This document shows positions 33,314-44,207 of a DNA stretch of 64,000 bases, piece after piece (within the stretch, counting starts at the first letter, position 1; every line of letters starts with the position of its first letter). This DNA comes from Euphorbia lathyris (lineage: Eukaryota; Streptophyta; Magnoliopsida; Malpighiales; Euphorbiaceae), in assembly GCF_963576675.1 (NCBI RefSeq), contig NC_088913.1, forward strand, positions 91,635,001 to 91,699,000. The letters are read 5' to 3'. The position numbers and the translations under genes are program-made. The notes under the pieces were generated by a model. That model had not been told where the DNA came from. It was given only the letters and a program-made list of their open reading frames with translations, and searched no databases.

Positions 33314-36088
33314 CTAGAGGGCAATAAATGTCATCTTACTTGCCACAGCGGCTAACAAATTGGAATACTTCTTCAACTTGGAGGTGCTGAGGTTCAATTC
33401 ATCATACACCGGAACCCCATCAGCACGAATGGCATCAGAAAGACGAAGAGATGAACTCAACATGCTCAGAATGTACTCGTGGGATTTGCTGATCCATGAG
33501 ATTGCATCAGTCAGGTGGGAGTAGGATTGATTGTACATCTTGATCACAGATTGATCATAGAGTTGACGTTGAGCATTGGTATAACGAACTGACTTGAGGA
33601 TGGTCTGGGAGCTACTTAGCAGATCATTGGTATGAACTGGGTCAATATCCATTCGCTCTTTACTGACGTTGAGTAGATGCACAGCTTCACTTAATTGATC
33701 AATGGTACACTGAGAGGACGAAGAAACCAACTCACGTGTCCAACTAATATCGGAGGTCAGCTTGGTGAAGCAGTCTTTTAACTCAGCAGAGGTGGCGTAT
33801 TCCGGATTAGCCGTAGACCGAAGATTGGTCAGCTCTGCAGTCAGCTTAGCAGAATATTCTTTAAGCTCAGAGGAAGTTGCATACCCTGGGTTAGCTTCAG
33901 AAAGACTCTGGATTTTGCCTTCAAGTGAGTTCATATGGTTGACCATGGAGAGCACCAAGTCATCCAGTTTTGCTATTTGATCTTGCCGAGGTTGCTGTGT
34001 TTGAACAGACGTCAGAACACTTACAAGATCCTTGAGTCCCCTCATTTCATTGAGAAGCTGAGTGATAACAGATAGTTGAGAGGACTCAAGATGAGCAGAC
34101 CTAGCAGCATCAGCTTGAGTGGGATTCAAATCCTGAAGGAGAGATTGAGCAGAAGCTATGATCCTTCGTCCGGACTCAGTAGCGTTCAGATAGGCAAATT
34201 GGCCAGCAGGATTTGACTTAGAGGCTGGAACTGAGCTAGATGGTGGTGTGTTAGATGGACCAACTGGATTGGTTACAGGAGGTGGATTTAAATTTGTTTC
34301 TGGAGCTGACTCATCAACATGTTGAGTGGTGGATCTTTCAGACATGTTGACCTGCTCAACTAGAGGTGGATGTTGAGTTGAAGCAGGATTTTCTCCACCT
34401 TGAGCAGCTTGTACTTGTACTTTTGGCTCAGTTGTTTTTGGATGCTCAGGAGTCTTGGCATGTTCCTCAGCATGAGAAACAGAGGCTTGTTTTTCCTGTG
34501 GAGATGGGTCAATATTGTTGGCAAAGTATCTGAACTACAACTCAGATAGATCCGTAAACTGGTCTTGAGGTGGAGAGTCTTCTAGAAGATCAATTACTGG
34601 AGTCTTCTTGGCTTTCTTCTTAAGCCGTCTTAACTTCTTTTCCTTGGGAGGAGAAGAGTCAGCATTAAGCTCTTCGTCTGCCACATCTTCTTCTGGCAGC
34701 TCAGCATCAACTGTTTGCTCTTGCTCAGTTGGATTTTCTTCTTCTTCAGTGTGTTGCTCAATATGATCTTCTCCAGCAACGTTCTCTTCTTCTTCAACTC
34801 CCCTCTCAGCATCATTCTGATGTTGCTCAACATCGGCAGGTTGTTCCTACTTAGGATGATCATCCAACTCAACATTTTGCTCAGCGTGGGCCTCTTCTCC
34901 AATATGAGTTTCTTCCTCAGCTTCTTTGGCTGGCTCAGCATGAGTTTTGGGAGTTACAAGCCAATCTAAAGGGCCAGCTTCAACTATCTTCAATGCAAAA
35001 CTTGTCCACTTTTTCTTCAAAGGGGATTCTGGGGTCTCCTCAGCATCCTCCTCATGCTCTTCTGGCCTCTTCCATTTCTCTGCTGACTCAGCTTTTTCCT
35101 TAGCCTGGTCAGCTTTAGCTTTCTTCTCCTTAGGCACCAATCTTGCCTTCTTTGGGACAGCATTGATGTCCTTTGAGCAAGTTTCAATGGCCTTTCTCTT
35201 CTTCTTCTTCTTCTCAGGCTCAGCTGACTTAGGTTCTTCCACTTGCTCAGCATCAACATTTTTTTCTTCATTTCCCTCAACTTCTGCATTTTTTGATTTC
35301 AAAGGCTGGTTGAAGGCTAAGCCGATCAGCAAGGCAGCTGTGATCTCATTTCCCCAGCTTTCAGATTCATTAGAAGTATCAATCTTCTGGTCCTCAATGA
35401 TCTTGGTGATCAAAGAACCCAGCCTAAGCTTTTTTCCAGAGCGTTGAAGGGAAGCAACTAGAAAGACTAGCAGGTTGAGTGGACTGTAGGTCAACATGTG
35501 CAATATCAAGCACTGTTCGAAGTTGGAGGCAGAGGAAGCTGAGTTGAGCTTAGGAAAGATAAAGTTCGTCAGCAAGTAGTGGGCCATCTTCTGGTCCTGA
35601 CCCATACATGTGCTGGGTATTTCTCCTTTGTGAGTTAGGGGTTTGCAGAAGTCCTTGACGTGGTCAAGTGGTTCTTTGGTGGTCCTGAATTTTTTGCCTT
35701 CTTGAGGCAGGTTGAGTAAGGTGGCTAAGTAGATAGGGGTTATCACTATCTTCTGGCCCTTGACTAAGGTAACCAGATAGTCAGCATCATCCTCATCTAC
35801 GAACATGTTGGAATAGAATTCCCTCACCAATCTTGGGAAAGACTTTTCGGGGAGAGAGAAGAGACCGGTCCACTTGTTCTTCTCGATCCAATCACAAAAT
35901 GGTTTCTTGGCGGTGAAAAAGCCTGGAGAAAACCATTTGCACTTAATAACTTCCAGATTGTTGACCTTTTTGTGAACCTTGATCATGTTCCTTTTCGCAG
36001 ATCCGGCGGGGTCAGTTTGAGTATTATTGTCAGAGGTTTGGCCAAGCTGAGTGAAGGAGTTAGGGATTTCGTTCTTGCTGGAAGCCAT
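33314..36088 (-). pseudogene. copia-2 ORF3, accessory protein in the env position (two in-frame stops)
   Basis: 924 codons in one frame from ATG 36088, broken by TAG at 34847-34849 and another TAG near 34530. Same design as copia-1 ORF3: N-terminal globular domain (PFCDWIEKNKWTGLFS, YLVTLVKGQ, GQDQKMAHYLL, LGSLITKI), basic patches (KKKKKRKA, KEKKAKA), a very Glu-rich centre, and a coiled-coil tail (VITQLLNEMRGLKDLVSVL, SSELKEYSAKL). The N-terminal domain is only about 40 percent identical to copia-1 by eye, far less than pol. No signal peptide or membrane anchor seen. The Glu-rich middle gives long antisense frames that are not genes. Confidence 0.75.
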
Positions 36089-36174
36089 TGTTATAGATGA
36101 AGGTTTTTAGGTTTAGAAGGATTCGATTTCAGAGGGTTTTAAGCGTAAAGAAGGTGAAGTGGGAAATCATCCAC

Positions 36175-36183
36175 TATTTATAG
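36175..36183 (-). promoter_or_regulatory. Internal TATA box upstream of copia-2 ORF3
   Basis: ctataaata on the minus strand, 87 bases before the ORF3 ATG, followed by AGTGG and a short dyad as in copia-1. It matches the box at 24368-24376 in sequence, spacing and flanks. Confidence 0.68.
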
Positions 36184-36637
36184 GGTCTGGAATCAATCCT
36201 AATTAATGAACTAGTCGTTTTCTTCTTGGGATTTCAATCGACAAAGATTCTGTCATTTATGACAGGTTCGGTAAATGGAATTCATTATTACTTGCGTTTT
36301 TATAGGTATCATTTGTTACACGTGTCATTGTTCATTGGTGCAAGTGGGCTTTCACTCAGTTTGTTAGAATATGAATCGTTTATGATACTGAGTGTTTAAT
36401 TTTACGTAGATGGATTTTCTATCTTTTAGTAACTCAACATACGTTAATCACTCATCATGTACATCTACTCAGCATAGGGTGATTACACAATATGTTTATC
36501 TACTCAGCACAGTATATTCACTCAACATATGTTTATCTACTCAGCATAGACTTATGAAGCTCGATGTGCAATAGTTACTAATTTGATGTAATTCAGTCAG
36601 CATGGCAATCACTCAACATGCATTCAAATACTTAGAA

Positions 36638-39600
36638 TTATTGAAGAGGATTAGACATACCGATAGCTTCCCTTAGTATGTTAAATTATTCACGAGCCAA
36701 GGGCTTAGTGAAGATATCTGCAAGCTGTTCATCTATTGGTACATAGGTCAGCTTGATCTCACCCTTTAGTACGTGATCTTTGATGAAGTGATGCCTTATG
36801 CTGACATGCTTCATCTTGCTGTGTTGGATAGGATTCTTGGATAAATCAATGGCACTCTTGTTGTCACATTTGATCTCTATTGTCTCAGTTTTTACTCCAT
36901 AATCCTCAAGCTGTTGCTTTATCCATAGAACTTGAGCTACACAGCTTCCAGCAGCTACGTACTCAGCTTCAGTTGTAGACAGGGCAATTGATGACTGCTT
37001 CTTCCTGAACCAAGATACTAGACAGCTTCCAAGGAAATGACATCCTCATGAAGTACTCTTACGTTCTAGCTTATCCCGTCCATAGTCAGCATCAGTGTAT
37101 CCAATGAGTGTGAAGTCATTTGAAGTTGGATACCATAAACCTGCATCAACTGAACTCTGCAAGTATCTAAAAATTCTTTTTACAGCAATTAGGTGAGATT
37201 CCCTAGGGTCAGCTTGATATCTTGCACAATAACATACTGAGTACTGTATATCTGGTCTACTAGCAGTGAGATAAAGTAATGAGCCTATCATAGCTCGATA
37301 GAGTTTACTATCTATTGACTTACTTTTCTCATCTTTGCATAGGACAATATCAGTACCCATAGGGGTTGATATGGGTTTACAATCTTCCATATCGAATTTC
37401 TTTAACATCTCTTTGGTGTATTTGGACTGACTAATGAAGATGTCATTCTTACCTTGCTTAATCTAAAGTCCAAGGAAGAAGCTGAGTTCTCCCATCATAG
37501 ACATTTCGAACTCAGTCTGTATTTGTTTGCTAAACTCTTGACACAAAGATTCGTCAGTAGCACCAAATATTATGTCATCTACATAGATTTGTGCAAGTAG
37601 GGTATGTTTACCCTTTTTCTTAATGAACAAGGTTGTGTCAGCTTTTCCTCTGACATAGTTCCTGGTCAGCAGGAAGTTGGTCAACCTCTCATACCAAGCT
37701 CTTGGTGCGTGTTTTAGGCCATATAAAGCCTTCTTGAGTTTATAAATATGGTTTGGGAATTTTGGATCCTCAAAACCAGGAGGCTGGTTAACATTTACCT
37801 CTTCATTTATAAAGCCATTAAGAAATGCACTTTTAACATCCATCTGATATAATTTGAAGTTCATGAAACTAGCATATGCACACAATATACGTATGGCTTC
37901 TAGCCTAGCAACTGGTGCAAAGGTTTCATTATAATCAATGCCCTCTTGCTGACTGTAGCCTTGGGCTACAAGTCGAGCTTTGTTTCTAACCACATTCCCA
38001 TGCTCATCTAGTTTATTCCTAAATACCCATTTAGTCCCTATGGACTTCTGATTTCTGGGCTTAGGTACTAAATCACATACCTCATTTCTTGTAAATTGGT
38101 CAAGCTCTTCTTTCATAGCGTTGATCCAATACTCATCATGCTTAGCATCAACAAAGTTCTTTGGTTCATGTACTGATACGAAAGCAACATTGCTGAGGAA
38201 CTTCCTAAGCTGATCTCTTGTCATCAGCTTGTTGTCAGCAACATCAAGGATGGACTTTTCTGAATGGCCTCTTGGAATTTTTATCTCATTGGGCAATGTT
38301 GAGTTGTTTGGAACAGGTGTTTCGATAATCTCTGCAGGTGAAGATTGGTCAGCAAAGGTAATCTCAGTTGTGTTTTTACCTTTGGTCAGCTCTTGAGCTG
38401 ATGACTCAGCAGCTCCAGTTAGGTCAGCTTGAGCTGAGTTCTGTTCATCCTCCACGAGTTGAGTTGTCTTACCTGCAGGGTCAGTTTCATCGAAATCCAC
38501 ATGGACTGACTCTTCTACTACCTGAGTTCTTTTATTATAAATTCTATATGCTTTGTTGTTTGTTGAGTACCCTAAAAAGATCGCTTCGTCAGCTTTGGCA
38601 TCGAATTTTGCCAGATTATCTTTGGTATTGAGTATAAAACATTTACACCCAAAGGCACGAAAGTAGCCAATGTTGGGTTTTCATCCTTTCCAAATTTCAT
38701 AGGGAGTTTTCTTTAATATAGGTCTTACTAAGGCCGTATTTAATATATAGCGTGCTGTGTTGACAGCTTCTCCCCAAAAATACTTCGGAAGCCTATTTTC
38801 ACTCAGCATTGTCCTAGCAATTTCTACTATTGTCCTATTCTTCCTTTCAACAACTCCATTCTGTTGAGGAGGTCTAGGGGCAGAGAAATTATGGTCAATA
38901 CCATTGGTTTCACAGAATTCATCAAACATTTGGTTTTTGAATTCTCCACCATTATCACTTCTGATGTGAGCTACTCTTAGGTCTTTGTCATTTTCACGCT
39001 TTTTGACTAATGTGGTAAACATCTCAAATGTTTCATCTTTGCTACTCAGCAAGATGATCCAAGTATACCTAGAGAAATCATCTACAATGATTAAGAAAAA
39101 TTTCTTACATCCCATGCTGAGTGGCTAGATAGGTCCGAAAAGATCCAAATGTAGTAATTCCAATGGTCTCTTGGCTGAGACAACATTTTTCCTTTGAAAT
39201 GACTTTTTGGTTTGTTTGCCTTGCTGACAAGCATTACATAGTTGATCTTTTTCATATTTTAATTTGGGTAATCCTTCAACTAATTGTTTTCTAGCTAATT
39301 TGGCCAGGAGGTCCATGCTGACATGCCCAAGTCTCCTATGCCATAGCCAAGAGTTGTCCTCTTTAGCCACTAAGCATATATTGTTAGAAAATTGTTTTTC
39401 TAAACTCAACATATAAACATTTTCTACACGAGGGGCTGTTAAAATCAAATCGTTTGTTTTTCCCTCGAGTATCTGACACTAAGTATCATCAAATACAACC
39501 TTTCTTCCACTCTTGCAAAGCTGAGCTACACTTAGAAGATTGTATTTGAGACCCTTTACTAAGGAGACTGACTCAATTTTGGGGTTACCTCCGATAGTTC

Positions 39601-39766
39601 CTGACACAACTATCTTACCCTTCTTGTTGTCTCCAAAGCTTACACTTCCTCCTCGTTTAAGCTCTAGTGTGATGAACTGAGTTTCATCACCTGTCATGTG
39701 TCTTGAGCATGCGCTGTCTATGTACCAAAGTTTAGACTTCTCCACGCATGTCAAGCTGACCTGCAT
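36638..39766 (-). pseudogene. copia-2 pol: protease, integrase, reverse transcriptase, RNase H
   Basis: One frame from ATG 39766 to the stop at 36638-36640. Protease WYIDSACSRHMTG; integrase HRRLGH/CNACQ finger, [31 protein letters not shown]; RNase H GYTDADYG. In-frame stops at 39479-39481 (Gly in copia-1), 39125-39127 (Gln), 38681-38683 (Arg), 37463-37465 (Gln), 37046-37048 (Gly) and 36686-36688 (Gln). No frameshift was found. Most stops fit C-to-T decay at Gln and Arg codons. Confidence 0.85.
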
Positions 39767-39772
39767 TTTAAA

Positions 39773-41563
39773 CTACTCATCTTTAGGTACCCAATTCTTT
39801 TTGGGTCCTTTCATGTTAGTATAAATAGATGCAGAGTCATATTTTAATTTGTGACGGCATACTTTTGTAGTATGGCCACTTTTTCCACAAAAGCCACACT
39901 GAGTTACCCTTTGTGGGTGATGCTGAGTGTGATCAGCTTTGTTATGCTGAGCATGCCAGCATATCATGGTAGTATGACCTTTCTTACCACAGAAGTCATA
40001 TTGGACAGTCTGTTTGTTATGCCAGCACACAGCTTTTGTGTGTCCTTTCTTCCCACAACAGCTACATTGAGTGAGTTGTTTATGCTGACCAGTGCCTGAG
40101 TACTCAGCATGGGGTTTATTCTTAGTTGAACCTCTTATTTGGTTATGTAAGGTAGTGACGTCCTTTTTCAGTTTCTTTGAATCTGATTGGACTTCCAAGA
40201 CAAACTTATGCATAACTTCAATGTTGCTATGCAGAGTTGAGTTGTCTTGGAGAAGATATCGAAGGTCACTTAGTTTGACCTCCTCAAGCTTGTCACAACG
40301 CCTACTGAGTGCCTTAATCTTTCTGTTACACTTTTTAGTCAGTGTATACAGATCACTCAGGGCATTTACCATTTCATTTCTAAGCATGAGTAAGGAAGTT
40401 ACCTCATTGTTGTTTTCCTCCTGCTCAGAATCTCTAGAGAGGTCAGCTTGTTCAGATTGAGATTGGTCAGCTCCATCATCTGCCATGAACCATATGTTGG
40501 TTGTTTCATTCTGCTCAGCTTCAGATGATGTTGACTCATCACTGTCACTCCATGTGGCCACCATTGCCTTTTTGCTTCCATTCCCATCTTTCTTCAGATT
40601 ATGACAGCTTGACTTAATGTGCCCAGTTTGATGACACTCATAGCATGTGACAGGCTTGGAGCTGTCCTTTTTATATCTAGTGTCACTAGACTCAGCTTTG
40701 TATCTGTCTCCTCTCTTGTATGGTCGTTTGCTATTTCTGTCATTTCTTCTGAACAGCTTCTTCATTTTTCTAGTAAACATGGCCATTTCTTCATCATCAG
40801 TTGACTCAGCTCCAGTGGAGTCAGCTTTCATCACTAGTGATTTCTGCTTCTTATCTTCGGTTTTCTCTTTAGCTTCAAAATTTTTCATGGAGATTTCATG
40901 GGTCAGCAAGGAACCGATTAGCTCATCATATTTGTATGTGGTCAGGTCCTGAGCTTCCTCTACAGATGTCTTCTTAGCTTGCCAACTTTTGGGAAGACTT
41001 CGTAAGATTTTCTTCACTTGTTCTTCTTCAGTGAAGTTCTTTCCGAGTCTTTTAGGCTCATTTATTATATTGGTGAACCTGGCATTCATTGCTGAGATGT
41101 CCTCATTGTCAGTCATCTCGAACAGCTCATACAATCGCATGTGTTGGTTCACTTTGGATTCCTTGACCTTGCTGGTGCCTTCATAAGTCACTTCCTGCTT
41201 CTTCCAGATCTCCTGTGCTGACTCACAACCTGAAATCTTATTGTATTCTGCAGTATCTAGAGCACAATGAAGCATATTGATAGCCGGAGCGTTATTTTGT
41301 AATTTTCTGAGATCCTCCTCAGTCCACTCAACTTCACTCTTGACAACTTTTTCTTTGTCAACAATTTTATAAGGCACATGTGGACCTTGAACTATTGCAA
41401 GCCAAGCACTCATGTTTGTGGCTTGAATAAAGTTCTTCATCCTATTCTTCCAGAATATATAATTGGATCCAAAGAATAGGGGAGGCCTTGTAATTGATAA
41501 TCCCTCATGGAGTATCTGTGTTGTTTAGTTTCCTGGAAGGAAACGAGTGCTATTTTCGGCCAT
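39773..41563 (-). pseudogene. copia-2 gag with four zinc-knuckle units
   Basis: ATG 41563 aligns with the copia-1 gag start (AENSTRFLPGN against GENSTRFLPGN); TAA at 41525-41527 (codon 13) replaces a Gln codon. The UBN2-like region follows, then one knuckle (CYECHQTGHIKSSC) and, after a spacer, three more: CSCCGKKGHTKAVC, a unit with the first Cys changed to Tyr (YDFCGKKGHTTMIC), and CGFCGKSGHTTKVC. copia-1 has one knuckle fewer. The final TAG at 39773-39775 lies six bases before pol ATG 39766, in the same frame. Confidence 0.85.
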
Positions 41564-41613
41564 TTGTTGGGATCAGCTCAAGATTGCTAAGTCTTTGAGT
41601 AGTGAGCTTTTTG

Positions 41614-41625
41614 GCTCTGATACCA
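41614..41625 (-). other. Primer-binding site of copia-2 (initiator tRNA-Met type)
   Basis: TGGTATCAGAGC on the minus strand, two bases after the LTR end at 41628. Confidence 0.87.
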
Positions 41626-41627
41626 CT

Positions 41628-43089
41628 TGTTGGTCCCGTGTAATTAGTTCCAAGGGGAGGGGGGTTAGGAACTAATGTAACTTTTTCGCGTTTAATTATG
41701 CTGACCTGAAGTTATTCTTAAGAGTTAGTCAACTCAGCTTAATGGTCAGCACGGCCGATTATATAGCAATACAGTTTTAGTGCGATGCTGACTAAAATGC
41801 TTTACTCGTGAGTTGGGAATTGATTATTTAGAGGTCAGCTTCCAACTCAGCACTCAGTATTTACTCAGTATCAGTTTTAACAGTTTATATGCTGAGTAAA
41901 TATAACAAGCAACACACACAGTTATATATATATATATATTGAGAGAGAGAGTTTAGAAGTTACTCAGTACGACTTATCCTGGTTCGGCCTCTCTGCCTAC
42001 GTCCAATCCCTAGTTCCTCCTGAGATTTTTCAATCCAATACTGAGCTCTTTCAAGGTAGAGCAAAAACCCTTTACAAGGCAGTTTAGTATGCAAGAGTAC
42101 ATCCTCTATTCGTCTACTCAGCTCCTACTAAGTACTACAGCCCAGCACTTAGATTTTTCTACCACTGAATGCTTACAACCAAGCACTCAGCACACACTCT
42201 CAATATTACAATTGATGAAAACTGTTCTCTCTCAAATGAAGAACACTTTAGATGATTACAAGACAATCAATCTAGCATTTACACAAGGAATAGAAGATTT
42301 AGTGTAAAATCCTTTTGTATTTGAGTGCTTTGAAATTTTCTCTCTTGGATTTTTCTTTTTGGTACTTCGGCAAATGTCCAAGTGAAATCCTTGTCCATTT
42401 TATAGATGAATTTTGGTGATTAGACCGTTTGAATTTGGTGTGTCCGTTGAATCCAAAACGGTTCTTTTAGGGAGACAGGTTCAGATTTGTAGGACAATCC
42501 TGTCTTCTGATTTCTTCAGATGTCAGCCTTGTCTTCTTCCTGCAGACTTGTCTTTTTGCGGCAGTTGTCTTTTACCAATAATCCATCTTCTCGAAATCAG
42601 ACTTCTATGTATTTTCGAGGATTCAATTATTGGTGCAGAAGGTTGAGAGACTTTGTCCTCTAGTGAACGAATCCTCCATGATGTCTTGTCTGTCACTCAG
42701 CTTCATTCATTATCTTCGAATGTTCTACTTCCATGCTGAGTTCCTTCTTAGTCAGCTCCGTTCTGTTCGGACAGTTCTGAAGAAGCCTTCTGATTTAGTC
42801 AGCTTTGTTCTGTCAATTTTGAAGGAGACTTCTGATACTGAGTTCTACTCCACTCAGCTTCTATTCTTTCATGCTGAGTTCCGTACTACTTAGCTTCCAT
42901 TTTTCCATACTGAGTTCCATTCCACTCTTTGTCATTCTATGCTGACTTCGTCCTGTCTAACTTTATATATATATTTTTGCACTCAATATTGAACAAACAC
43001 ATTAGTACAATCAAAGCACTTAAATTTAATTGTCTCTTAATCATGGATGTTTTTGTCAAATCAAAATTTTGTGGAAATCTGTTTCAACA
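41628..43089 (-). repeat. 5' LTR of copia-2
   Basis: 1462 bp, TGTTGAAACAG at 43089 to CGGGACCAACA at 41628 (minus strand). A TATA-like box lies at 42398-42405. A (TA)n run and (GA)n run lie at 41923-41952. The 36-bp dyad repeat begins at 42838, 42874 and 42910. Its first ~120 bases resemble the copia-1 LTR start, so the two LTR families share an origin. Confidence 0.87.
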
Positions 43090-43125
43090 GTTGTCTCGTC
43101 TTGGTGGTGTTTAATGTCGATTATG

Positions 43126-43917
43126 TAATGAGAAACTAGGGGGAGTTGGCGAAGCTCGAGCCTCAATTGTCATATGAGCTTAATGAGGGCTTGAGGCAAG
43201 AGGAAATCCTTTGGTGTCAAAATTCGCGGGTTAAAATGGCTTAAATATGGGGATCAGTACACAAATTTATTTCACACTTCGACGATTGTTCAGAGTCGGG
43301 GGGAATAATATGGACGAGCTTCAGGATGTGAATGAGTGTTGGGTTTGGGCGATTGCCTTTCAGGATGTTAATGGGTGTTGTTATAACCAGCCATGAATTC
43401 TCACCCCTAGCCCCGTGAAATGACGTAAATGCCCTTTTAGGGGTTGGGGGATGGAAAAATGCTATTTTTTTACCTTCCCGACACACGGGCGTGTGGCTAT
43501 CACGCCCCACCGTTCGGTGGGACGTGATAGCCACACGCCTCAAATTTAGGAGGTCCAAAAACAAGCTAGTAATATTTCAATTTAGGACATTTTATGGAGG
43601 TCCAAAAACAAACATCAAAACACTGAAATAATGAGGTATTTTATCTATTTTTTTATTATTATATAGATATAGTAAACTTTTATCTATTTCATATTTCTTT
43701 TTCCTGATTTTTTTTTTATTTATTTCATGTTGCTCATAGGTATAATGAGTGAAGAGGTTTCTGCAAATATATATAAGAATATGAGTACTGAATAATGATA
43801 TTAAAATTATTTTCAATTGAGAAAACTAAACAAATAAGGTACTAGAAATTGCCTGCACTTATATTTTATATTTTGACCCCTCATCATACACGTGTCACGA
43901 ACTTCAGCATTAATGTG
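43126..43917 (-). repeat. Left arm of a large inverted repeat
   Basis: About 790 bp that returns in opposite orientation at 51127-51955, with differences of a few percent plus small indels. On the minus strand it holds a 107-codon open frame (43241-43564) and a 48-base hairpin at 43490-43537. The frame has only four amino-acid differences from the right arm. I do not recognise the repeat family. No target duplication is visible next to the arms. Confidence 0.75.
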
Positions 43918-44207
43918 GATGCTGCAGCAGCCTATTATCCCTCACATGCTTATAAAATGTCAGGGCAAAACATTTTCTGCACGTAAACATTTTCTGTTGT
44001 TAAACAAACATTTTTATTCCTATTTACAAACTAAAGTCAAAAATATTAAAACTAACATTTCTAAAATATAAAATAAACAATAAAGAAGTTCTCTAATAAA
44101 ATCACTTCATTCATTTCAAGAAAATAAAAATTAAAACATAGAAGTTTCAACGTCAAAATAAAAACAAAAAATAAAGATAACCATAGTCACTAATAATGCA
44201 GTTGTCT
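43918..44207. other. A+T-rich stretch without recognised features
   Basis: Between the inverted-repeat arm and the membrane-protein pseudogene I see no coding frame, repeat boundary or regulatory signal that I can support. Confidence 0.5.

Larger units (their letters stand above)
31677..43089 (-). mobile_element. copia-2, second Sirevirus-like element with a third ORF
   Basis: Minus strand: 5' LTR 43089 to 41628, primer site, gag, pol, 550-base spacer with TATA box, ORF3, purine tract, and a 3' LTR that is cut at 31677 by the Athila array. gag, pol and ORF3 are all in the same reading frame over 8.2 kb and are broken only by single in-frame stops; I see no frameshift. The bases GTTGT at 43090-43094 are the candidate target duplication; the other side is not in the window. 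Confidence 0.88.

Noticed and set aside
34947..35447. 166-codon plus-strand frame rich in Ser and Phe
   Set aside because: Antisense shadow of the Glu/Lys-rich middle of copia-2 ORF3, whose codon bias leaves the opposite strand open.
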